This document shows positions 35,475 through 47,179 of a stretch of 49,632 nt of DNA, piece by piece; positions within the stretch are counted from its first letter, which is position 1, and each line of letters begins with the position of its first letter. The translations under genes and the position numbers were made by a program. Source of the stretch: Patescibacteria group bacterium (GTDB taxonomy: Bacteria; Patescibacteriota; Minisyncoccia; UBA6257; JAKLIH01); assembly GCA_022709715.1 (NCBI GenBank), contig JAKLIH010000005.1:1-49632 (forward strand). The letters are read 5' to 3'. Below the pieces are notes generated by a model that saw only the letters and a program-made list of their open reading frames with translations, was not told the DNA's origin and did no database searches.

Positions 35475-36227
35475 ATGACACGCCATCGTCGCAAAAAATC
35501 AATTAATTTATTTTGGATCATATTGCTTATGATTCTAGGTTTTTTAGTTTATTTTGTTTTTAAAAATAAAGATAATTTTTTTAAAAAAGATATCAATCAA
35601 CCGACTTCAACTACTACAACCTTAAACTCACTGCCAATTAGTTTTGAAACCAAAAACATAATAAAAGATGAAAACACTTATAGTATTAATATTAATTATC
35701 CTTATTTTAAAATTAATTTTATTGATAAATCTATTAATGATTTTATTAATGAACAAATAAACAGTTTTGTTAACGATTTTGGATCAAATAAAATATTTAA
35801 TGATAACAAAAACACTTTAGATATTGTTTTTGATCCATATTTAATATCGAACGATTGAGTAAGCTTAAGATTTAATAGTGTTATTTATACTGGAGGCGCT
35901 CATGGCAATCAACAGATTTCTACAAAAAATTTTGATTTATCCAACCAGCAAGAAGTTGAATTAAAAGATCTATTCAAAAACGATGCTTATTTAACTTTTC
36001 TTTCAAGTCGGGCCATTGAAAAGTTTACTAACGACAATGTCAGTCAAGCCAGTTGGATTCAAGACGGAGCGAGTGCTAAATATGAAAATTTTAAGAATTT
36101 TACTTATACTCAAGATTCTCAAACCATGATTTTCCATTTTAATCCCTATCAAATCGCTCCATATTCTGAAGGTATTTTAACTCTTGAAATAAAAAGAACC
36201 GAATTAATGGACTTTTTAAAACACTAG
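35475..36227 (+). CDS. DUF3298-like exported protein, 250 aa
   Basis: Basic start MTRHRRKKS, one TM (residues 10-29), Thr-rich linker, then a soluble domain with 'NYPYFKINFIDKSINDFINEQI' and IYTGGAHGNQQISTKNFDL, typical of DUF4163/DUF3298 domains (PdaC/RsiV type) found in cell-wall deacetylase or sensor proteins. No deacetylase domain follows, so it is probably a binding or sensing module. One TGA-Trp ('SND-W-VSLRF') and two TGG. Likely operon with 35020. Confidence 0.8.
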
Positions 36228-36301
36228 TTTAAATCCAAAATCCTTGACTTTTTGTTAATTTTATTTTATAATATTTTTAATAAAAGCATTAAAACAATAA
36301 T

Positions 36302-36649
36302 ATGGACTTACAAAATCTTGATCCTAAAAATTTACCTGCCGATTTCAATATTGAAATGGGATTAGATTGATATGTTGATGAATTGATCAAACAAAAACCA
36401 GAATTTAAAGATCTCAATAACGAGTCATTATCAGCTATAAAAGAAGATTTAAAATCAAGAGCTGAAAATTATATTAACATTTCAATTTTAAAAACTATTC
36501 CGGAAAGTAAATTAGAAGAATTTGAAAAGCTTTTAGACGAAAACGATGCCAACCAAATTCAAGCTTTTTGCTCTCAAAACATTCCTGATTTAAACCAGAT
36601 CGTAGCTATGGCATTGATGAATTTTCGCGACAGTTATTTAAATATCTAA
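36302..36649 (+). CDS. DUF5663-like protein, 115 aa
   Basis: An acidic helical protein with 'LSAIKEDLKSRAENYINISILKTIPESKLEEFEKLLDEND', split here around ESKLEEFEKLLDEN, as in DUF5663 proteins often encoded just before large CPR surface proteins. One TGA-Trp ('LD-W-YVDEL'). The 1530-aa gene starts 23 bases later, so a functional link is likely but unproven. Confidence 0.75.
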
Positions 36650-36671
36650 TTTAATTATTTAAATACATACC

Positions 36672-39600
36672 ATGGGAAAAGATTCAAAAGAAAAAATACC
36701 AAAAATAAAAACAGTCGATAGCAATAAAAAACCACCAATTGAGAAAGCCAAGATCAAAGATGATAGATGGCCACGCTGAGAAGAGGACGGCGTTGTTGAT
36801 ACTAAAGAATTTGAAAAAATTTATGGCGATTTAATCGATCGCATTAGTGGTGCCATTGATAATTTACCCCAAGAATTATTAAGCAAATATTCTTCTCGAC
36901 AAATTATCCAGATGATCAAAGATATTTATATGTTTCACAAAGCTGATCTAAAAACTCAGTCTTACGAACCTATTAATGAAGAAAAATTTGATAAAACAAT
37001 GATTATTAAATCATTTGAAGAAAATGCCAATTTTAAATTTAATGAAACTACTGGCGTCATTATATCGGCTTTAGAATATATTCAAAATAAATATTTTAAT
37101 ACCAAACCTAAAGAAAAGCCTAAAATAGCTAATATTTCTAAAGATGAAATAACTGGTAAAATTACTTTTAGTGATAAACCCAAAGAATTAAAAGATGTGC
37201 CAAGGTCATCCTTGCATGAAGATAGATTTTATTCCGAAATTATTACTAAATCTTTTGCGCCCGATGATATACGCGATCATATGGTCAAACTATGAGATGG
37301 TTACATCAATACTAACGAGCCAATTGCCAGACAAAGAAAATATCAAGAATTTATGCTTGAGTATAGTAGATATATAAAATCTTTATCAAAAGTTTTGAAA
37401 GTATTTTTTGAGGACAAACCCAAATTAGATACCGACGAAGAAAAAGCCATTTACAACAATTTAAAACAAATTTTTGAAAACAAAATTACTCTGACCTCTT
37501 TAATTGAAAAATACAAACAAGCTCAATCGGATCAATTTTTTGTAGACAATCTTGAAAAAATGGCAAAACGCAAAGATAAAGATGCAGATTTAGAAAATAC
37601 TTTTTCATCACAAAATATGGTTTTGGAAGCTTTAAAATATATAGAAAGAATTGATGTCACTCCACCGCCACTCTCGTCCACTCTCAAAAGTTATCAACTT
37701 AAAGAATATCCGGAAGGCAAGGAAGGAGTTAAGCCTGAACCAAATCCAGAACCTGAACCTAAACCCGATCCAAATCCCAATCCAGATCCTATACCTGAAC
37801 CAAAACCAACCACTCCAAAAGTTGAAGGCAAAATAACATTAAAAGCTGCTGTTATCGCTTATGACAAAGCTACTGTCAAAGCTTTTTCTCGTGATATTGC
37901 TGATCGCAAAGAATCCAATAGCTATCAAGAAACAAAACCAATGGGCCTATGGCAACGATTTAAAAATGGTGCCAAGCGAATATGAACCCATAATTTGTGA
38001 AGAGATTATTATCGTCAAAAAAATATTCATCAAGCCGAACAAGACATTGTTAGTCAGCGAAATTTATTTGTTGATGAAGATTTGACTGGTAGCGTTCAAG
38101 AAGGGATTAATCGCGATGTAATGTTGAGATTAACTAATGTTGAAGATATTCAAAATGCCATTCAAGCTGGTGAAAAAGCTGAATTATTAACTGATACCGT
38201 CATGAAAGATAGAGTATTAGGCGTTATTAAGCAGTATGCTTTTGATGGCACTTTAACGGATGATGAATTTATTGTTGAACAAAATAATATTGTTCAAGAT
38301 ATTAAACAAGCCAATCCGGATATTTTTGATGATGTTGCAATTGATGCCAATAATCTTTTAGAAATAGCTAGAGGTTTAAAAGCAAAATATACTCACGCTA
38401 AAGGCATCAAAAATTTAGATATTGATATTGACATTGTAATTGCCAGTATGAAAGCTGGAGCTAGAACCGAAAAAAGACAAACCACCGTTGAACGCTTAGC
38501 TGAAAAAATGGCCAACACTCGTTTAGGTAAATTTGTTAACGAAACCACTTTAGCCAGTGCTATGTCAATTTGCTATGGCATAATCAATAGTGTTGGATCA
38601 TTATTTTTATACAATAAAGCGGCTGATATCGGATCATTTGGTGCTACTGCTTTATTATCTGGTACACTAGGCGCGATTCGAAAAAGAAATGTGCTTGAAG
38701 ATCAAAGACGCCAATTCATGAGAGATCAAGCCACCAATCGAAACATTGATTTAAATGATAAAAAAGTTCGCGACTTAGAAAGATATAAATATCAATCAAT
38801 TAAAGCTGCTGATGCTATTAACAATGCTCAAACTATGTTAAGCCGGTTCAATGATCCAGCTTTAAAAGCTAGTTTAACCGAAGCTGATATTCGTAACACT
38901 ATCAATGCGTTAGTAGAAACTTCAGCCCACATGGAATTATCAGCTGAACAATCCATTGATTTAATTACTTATAGCAATTCCCAAGCTGTTGAGCACGAAC
39001 GAACTCACATGGTTTTAGCCAATGACCAATTAAAAAAACAATTAAGAGATATCATTGTTGATCGCAACATAGATTTGGGTGGTTTAACTCCCGATGCCTA
39101 TTTAAAATTAAATATTCGCAATAAAAAAGACCAACTCCTTAGCAATCCAGATGGAGTAAATATGCAAAATAAAAGGTTTGCTTCTTATAAAAACAAGGCT
39201 GGATTTAAAACTTTCTTGCATTCAGCTGTAACCGGTTTAGTTATCGGTGCCACTTTTCAAGAAACTATGGCAGCTCTCAATCCTCAACAACAAGGTTTGT
39301 TTGAATCTTGAGTTGGCCACATCGATAAAAATCCAAAATCGCAAACAGCTCTTAAAAATTTAGCTGATTTCATTTCCAATAAATATGCTGCCAGAACTGG
39401 TCATCTTATTTCGCAAGCCGAAGCCTTTAACATTGAAAAACGTCCTGGTAAAATTGAATTAAATAATAACCAAGAACTCAGATTAGATAAACAGGGCAAT
39501 TATGATTTGTATCAAGATGGAAAATTAACCGAAGAAAATTTAGTCGCCTTTCGTAATGGTAAACTAGTTGATAATGTTCAAGAATGAAAAGATCATGGTT

Positions 39601-41264
39601 TGCTTATTGAAAATCAAACTATAAACGCTGGGGCCGAAGAGCAAATTAAAAGTTTAGTGAGTGCTAAACAATTTGCTGAAGCTAATCCCGATATGGTTAG
39701 TGTGGCTGGTAAAAGAGTTTGAATTCGTAATCAAACTACCGGTATTTACGATCGTAATGAATTGGGTATTAGTTTTGAAGTTTCAAGCTCAGGTGATCCA
39801 GTAATTGATATTTCTAACATGACTCGTTCTGGTTCGTTCGATTTTGGTAAAAATATTGATGTCATTGAAGCTATTAAATCTGGTAAAGCCAATATTTTAG
39901 GATCAATTTCCAAAGATAGTGCTGGTCGAGTATTTGAAATTCCACTTAATGGCACAAAATTAGTTATTGGTGAAAATTCACCTTTACGTCAATTCTTCAA
40001 TATTGTTAATGGCAAAGTAATTTACAATGGCGGAGCAATTGAGGTGGCTGTTAAAGAAGGAATAACTAGAAATATTTTAGCTACTGCCACTGGCGAAAAT
40101 ATTATTAATAATATTCCTATCTTTTCTAAAGCTCCACATATATTTGATCAAGTAACCATCCATACTATTCCTGATACTCTTAAAAATCTTCCTTATCGAA
40201 TGCCACCGTTTATTCCAATTCGTGGTGAAAAACCATTACCTTATAAAAAAGCTGAAAAAGCCAAGGATAAAACTGCTATTGAGCCCGCTCCTTATCAGCC
40301 CGATTGAGTAATAGTTAAGGAAAACCAAACCCAAGCTCAAGGCGAAGATAAAGATATAGATGAAGGGAATAAAAAAGCCATAGCCGGTAAAGAAAAAGAT
40401 ACTGATAAAAAAGATGATAAAAAAAATAAACCAGCACCGGGTAGCGTTGCTAAACCCGGATCTAACAAACCTCAAGCAAAAAAAGAAAAGGGTAGCGGTG
40501 ATGTTGCCAAGACCAAAGAAAACAAAGATACAATTGAAAATCGCAAAAAATTATATGGCTGAGAAGCAAGTTTTGAGTTGGCTAAATTAGCCAAAAAAGA
40601 AGGCGTTGATTTAACAAAATTAACTCGTGAAGAATATGCAAATTATGCTATCAAAAATTCACTTAAAATTGGAGTTGAACAATTAAGAATGGCCAGTTGA
40701 GAAAGAGCATTATTGTCGTGAGATGAACATACTCAAGAAATAGCTAAACACAAAAACCAATTAATTGGATCCAAAGAAGATAGTGATTTTAAACAATTTA
40801 GCCAAGTTACAATGGCTCTAGCGAAAAGTAAAAATGAATCAGATCGTAAAGCCGAAGACAATATTTATGTTCAACCTTTAACGGCTAAAAGCTCAGCTTG
40901 ACTTTACTTTAAAATAAATCAAGGTTTTGATTATCAGTTAAATAATACACCTAAGTCCTACGTGACAGTTAAAGATATAAAGCTTTTAACGCCGGATGTC
41001 TTTTCGTCATTAATGACAAAATTACGCGATCAGAAATTAAATTGTGATATCAAAATATTTCAGCGATTAGCCGATCAAGGTCAATTTCTCAATGATCAAA
41101 TTGTGATTCGTGGTAATACCGAAAAAGATGTTAAACAAGCTTTAAAAATTGCTCAAAATATTTTAGGTACCAATTTCTTGCAGGGTGACATTGGGTTTGA
41201 TTCTAACGGTAAGTCTCATAGTGAAATTTTAGCTGATAAAATTAAATCCGACGTTGGCAAATAA
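36672..41264 (+). CDS. Giant hypothetical protein, 1530 aa
   Basis: Fourteen or so TGAs read as Trp join seven open segments in one frame. Regions: charged helical N-terminus (1-~350), Pro-rich linker with EPNPEPEPKPDPNPNPDP (about 357-380), a helical domain with one or two hydrophobic stretches (LASAMSICYGIINSVGSLFL near 635; LHSAVTGLVIGATF near 855), a beta-like part (~900-1200), a Lys/Asp-rich low-complexity linker (~1230-1290) and a C-terminal helical domain. No signal peptide and no family recognised. Architecture suggests a membrane-linked scaffold or secreted effector. Ends TAA before a bidirectional terminator. Confidence 0.75.
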
Positions 41265-41283
41265 ATAATAGCATAACATTTTT

Positions 41284-41312
41284 AAAAACCAGTGATTAAT
41301 CACTGGTTTTTA
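41284..41312. terminator. Bidirectional terminator
   Basis: AAAAACCAGTGATT / AATCACTGGTTTTT, a perfect 14-bp palindrome between convergent genes. Confidence 0.9.
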
Positions 41313-42332
41313 ATTTTTTCCAAAAACGGATGGCAAACATTTTTTAAGTGGTTTGATTAATAAAGAAATTATACCAATTGTAATAACGACATAAACAATG
41401 CTCATCATTAATAATCTATCTTGTCAAAATGGCATTGGTTTTAAAATTTTATCTAATATTCAAAACACCAAAACATGCAAACCAAAAAAAGTTAAAGAAT
41501 TTCTACCAATAAATTCTAATATTTTTTGTCTATTTATTATTTTTGAAATTTTTAATATTGATCATATGCCGGCCACTGCCAATACAATCAAAGAAATATA
41601 ATAAAACATACTATTATTTAATAACGCTTTGTTTCTAAATATTTTATCAAATCAAGTTTTATTCACAATTACCAAAAGATTTATCGATAGCATTATTATC
41701 CACATTGCGTTTTTAACTCATCAATTTAATTTAGTAATATCAATAAACTTATTTCTTACATAATAGCCCAATGCCAAAAAGATTAAATAAAAACAGGCAT
41801 TATCCAATGTTCAAAACAGTTTAGGGTTGTATAGTGTATCTCAAGCCATTACAAAATATCATCCTAATATAAACATAATGATTAATTCTAATCATCATCG
41901 ATTGATTTTTCTTATTCAATAAAAAATATTTTCGGTTATAAACAAAGTTGGTAAAAATCAAAGCGGTATATTATAGAATATTTGATTGCGAGTGGCTAAA
42001 ACAAAAACTTTTAACATATTTTGAATTGTTATATAATCATTTCCTGGCATGCGGTAGTAGAACTTATAAAAAATTACAGATATAATTGATAGTCCCAAAT
42101 AGGGGATTAATATTCCTTTTAAGCGCGATTTCAAAAATTGTCAATAATTTTGATACTTAGCCAAATTGGTAAGGTAGCCGGCCACAAAAAAGAACATTGG
42201 CATATTAAATATATATGTATAGCTGGCAATTGATTCACCAATAGCGCTATGACCAAGCATAACAAAAACAATGCCAATACCTTTAGCAATATCTAAAAAA
42301 TATTTTCGATTGTTTTTCTGTGTATTTTCCAT
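41310..42332 (-). CDS. Acyltransferase 3 family membrane protein, 340 aa
   Basis: Multi-pass (about ten TMs) O-acyltransferase of cell-surface glycans. The start 'RKYFLDIAKGIGIVFVMLGHS' carries the family motif (D..KG..I..V..GH, catalytic His) and 'FNMPMFFFVAGYL' the F..PLFF..SGY motif. About fifteen Trp in its TM segments ('KINR-WW-LELI', 'PL-W-FLPT', 'LN-WW-VKNAM-W') are all TGA, so it is invisible as one gene in the standard code. Acyl donor and glycan unknown. Confidence 0.85.
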
Positions 42333-42460
42333 TTCGTCAGTTTACATATATATTTTAACCATTTTTAAAATATAAATCAACCTTTTACGCTAATCATTTT
42401 TGTAGCTTGAGTATAATTATTTTTTTTGCTATTCTATAATTAATTATTAAAACTTTAATT

Positions 42461-43825
42461 ATGAACCTAACCTTTTATGGCAGTGCTAAAGAAGTAACTG
42501 GATCATTGATTTTAGTTAAAACTAATAAATATAAATTTTTAGTTGACTGTGGTTTTTTTCAAGGCGATGATAATGATTATTATAGAAATAAAAAAGATTT
42601 TGATTTTAACGTCAAAGATATTGATTTTGTTTTACTCACTCATGCTCATATTGACCATTGCGGCCGTCTGCCTTTAATGATAAAAAATGGCTATAAAAAT
42701 AAAATTTATAGCACTCAGGCCACCAAAGACATTGTAAACTATATATTGCTTGATGCTGTTTTAGTTATGCAAAATAATTGAAAACATTTTCGTCGTCCGG
42801 CTTTTTATACTCAAGACGAAGTGTTTAAAACTATGGATCGTTTTGAAACTCATCCGTATTATCAAACTTTTAGTCCTAAAAATGATATTTTCATTACTTT
42901 TAAAAACGCTGGTCACATTTTAGGAGCCAGCATCCTAGAAATCAACGTCAATGAAGATAACCAAACTCACAAATTAGTTTTTACTGGCGATGTTGGTAAC
43001 ACCTTAACCACCATCATTAAACCCACCGATTTTATTAATGGTTGCGATACTTTGGTTATTGAATCCACTTACGGCAATAAAACTCATAAAGGCGTTGATC
43101 GTCGTAAAAATGATTTATATAATGTTATTCATAAAACTGTTAAGAGCGGCGGATCAGTTTTAATTCCAGCTTTTTCTATTGAACGCACCGAAGAAATTCT
43201 TTATGATTTAAATGATTTAATTAATGCCGACAAACTTCAAAACATTCCCATTTATTTAGATAGTCCATTATCAAAAAATATTTTAACAGTCTATAAAAAA
43301 CACACAGATTTATTTAATGATGTAGCCATTAAAAAGATTAAACAGGGTGATGATATTTTTAATTTTCCCGATTTTACTATTATCGAAGACACCATTCAAT
43401 CTCTAAAAGTTATTAATGACCGTCAGCCCAAAGTAATTTTAGCTGGGTCCGGTATGTTAACGGGTGGTCGCATTATCAACTATTTACCGATCTATTTAAC
43501 TCAAAAAAATAATACTATTATCTTTATCAGTTATCAAGCTAAAAATACCATTGGTGAAAAATTACTTCAGGGCCGTAAAACTATCATGATCGAAGGTAAA
43601 AAAATAAAAGCCAAATGTAATGTTACTCAAATTTCCGCCTATTCATCTCACGCCGATAAACGCAAACTGCATAGTTTTGTTAAAAATATAAAACATCCTT
43701 CACCCAAAACTATTTTTATTAATCATGGTGACGTCGATCAATCGTCCGGATTTAAACAAGAATTAACGAAACATAGTAAAGCCAAATTAATTATTCCTGA
43801 TCCTGGTAAAAATTATTCAATCTAA
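42461..43825 (+). CDS. Beta-CASP metallo-beta-lactamase RNase (CPSF/RNase J-like), 454 aa
   Basis: Zinc-dependent RNA nuclease. Seen: start FYGSAKEVTGS, VDCGFFQG, 'LLTHAHIDHCGRLP' (HxHxDH, about residues 61-66), NAGHILGAS, FTGDVG (metal Asp), 'ESTYGN', then the beta-CASP cap with 'VLIPAFSIERTEEIL' and GSGMLTGGR, and the C-terminal His motifs AYSSHAD and FINHGD. Length and order match short CPSF-like MBL exonuclease/endonucleases (YSH1-like), widespread in bacteria. One TGA-Trp ('QNN-W-KHFRRP'). Own terminator. Confidence 0.9.
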
Positions 43826-43830
43826 ATTCA

Positions 43831-43862
43831 AAAACTACTTTTTTAAAAAAGTAGTTTTTTGT
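43831..43862 (+). terminator. Intrinsic terminator
   Basis: AAAACTACTTTTTT / AAAAAAGTAGTTTT stem with T tail, after the TAA at 43825. Confidence 0.85.
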
Positions 43863-43934
43863 TTGCACATTGTCTATAATTATGTTAAATTATATTTAGA
43901 TATTTAACATTTTAAAAAGAAAGGAAGGGAAAAT

Positions 43935-44597
43935 ATGAATACGTCAGTTAATGAGAGAATCGTATCTTCAATCTTAGAAATTTTCAAAGTAGAAAATGTT
44001 ATTTGTGAACGTAGCATCAGATCTCGTAAAGGTAAGACGCATTATAATCTTATATTGCCGGCTGATACTTTTGGTAAAGAGACAATATTAGGATTAAATA
44101 TTTCTAACGAAGAGGTAGAATTCTTATCTCGCAATCGTTATGCCTGGATACATCTTAAATTTTCCGAAAGACATATCAGCTATTTCACACGATCCCAACA
44201 GCTTCTTCAAATATTGCCATTATTTGAAAAACACAAATTGATCAGTAGAGTTATGACATCTTACCAATATGCCGCTTGGCTGATTGCTCAACAAGAGAAG
44301 TTGCAAGAAAAAGAGCCAGATGTATATGTCGCCAAAAATGATTTGATTATAAAAGCCGGTCAATACAGTATTGAAGTTAGAATGCCCAAAACGGAAATTA
44401 CGCCAGAATATAGTTTCATGATAGAATACAATCAAGAGTATAATTATGGGATACATCGTTGTTATACTTTTAAAACGTATTCTAATTCATTAGAAACTAT
44501 CTTAGCTCTAGCTGATATCTATCAAAAAATAGATAAATTATTATTGGAAAAACTCGATCCCGGGCCAGAATTAAGGTATCATTATGTTCTTATTTAG
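43935..44597 (+). CDS. Hypothetical 220-aa protein
   Basis: Not recognised. A cytosolic alpha/beta protein with 'SRKGKTHYNLILPADTFGKE' and IEVRMPKTEITPEYSFMIEY. AAAGAAAGGAAGGG precedes ATG. Both Trp (AWIHL, AWLIAQ) are TGG, stop TAG, followed by a strong terminator. The only TGG-class gene in the right third of the window, standing alone between recoded genes. Confidence 0.75.
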   Translation: MNTSVNERIVSSILEIFKVENVICERSIRSRKGKTHYNLILPADTFGKETILGLNISNEEVEFLSRNRYAWIHLKFSERHISYFTRSQQLLQILPLFEKHKLISRVMTSYQYAAWLIAQQEKLQEKEPDVYVAKNDLIIKAGQYSIEVRMPKTEITPEYSFMIEYNQEYNYGIHRCYTFKTYSNSLETILALADIYQKIDKLLLEKLDPGPELRYHYVLI

Positions 44598-44601
44598 CCT
44601 T

Positions 44602-44634
44602 CGAGTGACCAGCCGAATCTGGTCACTTTTTTTG
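44602..44634 (+). terminator. Intrinsic terminator
   Basis: GAGTGACCAG / CTGGTCACTT stem with CCGAAT loop and T run. Confidence 0.9.
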
Positions 44635-44680
44635 ATTTTTAATATGGTTTATGTTATACTAATTAAATAATTATTTATTT

Positions 44681-45637
44681 ATGAAATTTGCTTGAAACAA
44701 AATAAAAAAACCGGTCTTTATTTTAGGTCCGATGTCCGATATCACAACATTACCTCTTATGAAAATATGTAAATATTTTGGTGCTGATATTATATTTTCT
44801 TCTATGGTTTCAAGCCATGCGGTTGTTCATGAAAATCAAAAAACTTTTAAAATCATTGAATTTACTAAGAAAGAAAGGCCAGTTATTGTTCAACTTTTTG
44901 GCTCTAGCAGTGAAGACATGATCAAAGCTATTAAAATAATTGAAAAGAAAATTAAACCCGATGGTTTTGATATCAATCTTGGTTGTCCAGCCCCCAAAAT
45001 TGTTAAAAATATGTGTGGTTCAGCTTTTTTAAAAGATTATAATAAAGCTTTTGAATTTGTTAAAAAAATTAGAGAAAATTATAATGGTCAACTGTCAGTT
45101 AAAACTCGTTTAGGTGTGAATAAATTTGATGTTTTGCCTTTATTAAAAAAATTTGAAGAAATTGGAATTGATGCCATTACTATTCACGGTCGCACAGTCA
45201 ATCAAAAATATATTGGTAAATCCGATTGAAAAAGTATCCATGAAATTGCTGATCAATTAAAAATACCTGTAATTCTAAATGGTGATATTGTTGATCAAAA
45301 AACTGCCCACTTAGAATTAAAAAAGAGCAATATTAAAGGCGTTATGGTTAGTCGTATGGCTATGCAAAAACCCTGGGTTTTTAAAGAATTTAAAATTAAA
45401 AAAGATTACTATCCTTCAAATAAAGAATTGGTTAAGATTATCAAGCTTCATATGAAATATTATTTGATGTATAATAAAAACAAAGCTTTTATTGAAATGC
45501 GAAAATTTTTAGGAAGTTATTTAAAAGGCTTTAACCACGCCAAAGAATTACGCAAAATGGCAGTAAGTATAAACAATCAAAATGATTTTAACAATCTCTT
45601 AAAAAAGATTAATCATGAATATTTATCGCAAAAATAA
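44681..45637 (+). CDS. dus: tRNA-dihydrouridine synthase
   Basis: FMN/NADPH-dependent reduction of uridines in tRNA D-loops. 318 aa. Seen: 'PVFILGPMSDITTLPL' (family APMAGVTD), 'RPVIVQLFGSSSEDM', DINLGCPAPKIVKNMCGSAFLKD (active-site Cys and FMN contact; cited in two parts: NLGCPAPK and GSAFLKD), SVKTRLG, AITIHGRT, then 'KSD-W-KSIHEIA' and NGDI. TGA gives Trp at residue 5 and at the KSD-W family position; KPWVF uses TGG. No Shine-Dalgarno. Its end overlaps the next gene by 23 bases. Confidence 0.92.
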
Positions 45638-46169
45638 TAAATTATTGTTACTAAGTTTTTTACTTATTATTGTATCAGTGTGAAATTCTTATCACAGCGG
45701 TTTTAATTGAATTAAAGGATCGCTCAGCGATTTTGGTTTAATCAATGATTTTTTTAATCTTAGTTTGATTATTAGTGGTCTAGCTTTAGGAATTTTTACT
45801 TTAACCGCCATCAAAAGGGAGGATATTGGTTGATTATGTCGTTTATTTTTATTATTTTCTTCGGCTTTGTTGACTCTTATTGGTATTTTTACTAAACAAT
45901 ATTTTGTTCATTTCATTTTTGCCGTTTTACTTTTTGCTATATTTCCACTCGGCATGTTCATTTTAAGTAATCATTTAAAAAACAGTAATTATCGATTAGG
46001 AACTTTAACAAAAATAGTAGCTTTATTTTTAATTTTTTTATGATTAGCTTTTTTCTTTATTTGATTTTTTATATTTAAATTTGGCTTAGCCATTCCGGAA
46101 ATCATTACTTTAGTAACCTGAATAATTTGAACTATCATTTTTATCAAAGATTATAAACCTAGTAATTAA
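45615..46169 (+). CDS. DUF998-like membrane protein, 184 aa
   Basis: Six hydrophobic segments in a row. 'SLSDFGLINDFFNLSLIISGLALGIF' (cited in part) resembles the S.sDLG....NP.F...L...G pattern of the DUF998 family; function unknown. About nine Trp, nearly all TGA ('SV-W-NSYHSGFN-W-IKG'). Starts inside dus and ends 7 bases before the radical SAM gene, so all three are one operon. Confidence 0.75.
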
Positions 46170-46176
46170 TTATTTT

Positions 46177-46989
46177 ATGAACGTTAAAATAGCTTGGTTT
46201 GGTAAACATTTTGGGGAAGAGCCAATTATATCCGGTATTAATGGATCGGGCACTATCTTTTTTTCTGGTTGTAATCTCCATTGCCAATTTTGTCAAAATT
46301 GACAAATTTCTCAAGATTGAATTGGTAAAGACTATACTATAGAAGAATTAGCCGATATTATGATTGAGCTTGAATCCCAAAAAGTTCATAATATTAATTT
46401 AGTAACCCCTAGTATTTGAATTGATCAAATTAGAGAAGCTATTATTCGAGCTAAAAGTAAGGGTTTGCATATACCAATAGTTTACAATACCAATGCTTAT
46501 GATAATATAGAAAAATTAAAAACCCTGAATGGTTTAGTTGATATTTATTTACCAGATTTTAAATATAGCGATAATTTTATAGCTGAAAAATATTCTCAAA
46601 TCAAAAATTACAAAGAAATAGCTTTATCTTGTATATTAGAAATGTTAAATCAACAACCCAGAAATATAATAGAAGATAATATTATGAAACAGGGAGTCAT
46701 TATCCGTCATTTAATTTTACCTAATAATTTAAATAACACTAAAGAATGCATAAAAATTATTAATTCTTTATTACCCAATATTATTTTAAGCTTAATGACT
46801 CAATATAACCCCATGTATAAAGCTAGTAACTTTCCAGAAATCAGTAGACCTTTAAACGATTTAGAATACAATGAAATTATGAATTATATATCGCAATTTA
46901 ATTTTGCAGAAATATTTTATCAACCACTAGAAGCCAATGCCAAAGATACATTTAATCCTGATTTTACAAAAGAATTTCCATTCGCGTAG
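46177..46989 (+). CDS. Radical SAM activating-enzyme-like protein, 270 aa
   Basis: 4Fe-4S radical SAM enzyme related to pyruvate formate-lyase activases (AmmeMemoRadiSam/PflA-like branch). The cluster motif FSGCNLHCQFCQN (Cys 32, 36, 39) is followed by W-QISQD; this Trp, standard in the family, is TGA, as are two others. INLVTPS and 'YNTNAYD' follow (family NLVTPTH, YNT..Y), then VDIYLPDFKY, GVIIRHLILP and LMTQYNP as in the family. Length is typical. The protein target is unknown. Third gene of the dus operon. Confidence 0.9.
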
Positions 46990-47023
46990 TTATATCAAAA
47001 TAACAATATAGAAATTTCATTTT

Positions 47024-47110
47024 ACCATTGCTAGCCCCCACACCAACCTCTGGTTGGTTGTGGAGCATGCCTGCCGGTAGGCAGGCGAAGCGAGGCTAGT
47101 CCCCACACCC
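47024..47110. repeat. CPR-type palindromic intergenic repeat
   Basis: CTAGCCCCCACACCAACCTC followed by TGGTTGG, GCCTGCCGGTAGGCAGGC (47069-47086) and CGAAGCGAGGCTAG. It is the inverted counterpart of 27530-27580. CTAGCCCCCACACC recurs at 47598 and 47809. Confidence 0.75.
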
Positions 47111-47179
47111 AGTAAAGGTTGTGAGCGACTAACATTATTTTATGATTTTAAACATTCAAATTGAAGGTATAATTATAAA

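Noticed and set aside
41398-41601. Plus-strand open frame in this segment
   Set aside because: It is antisense to the acyltransferase, whose family motifs are clear on the minus strand.
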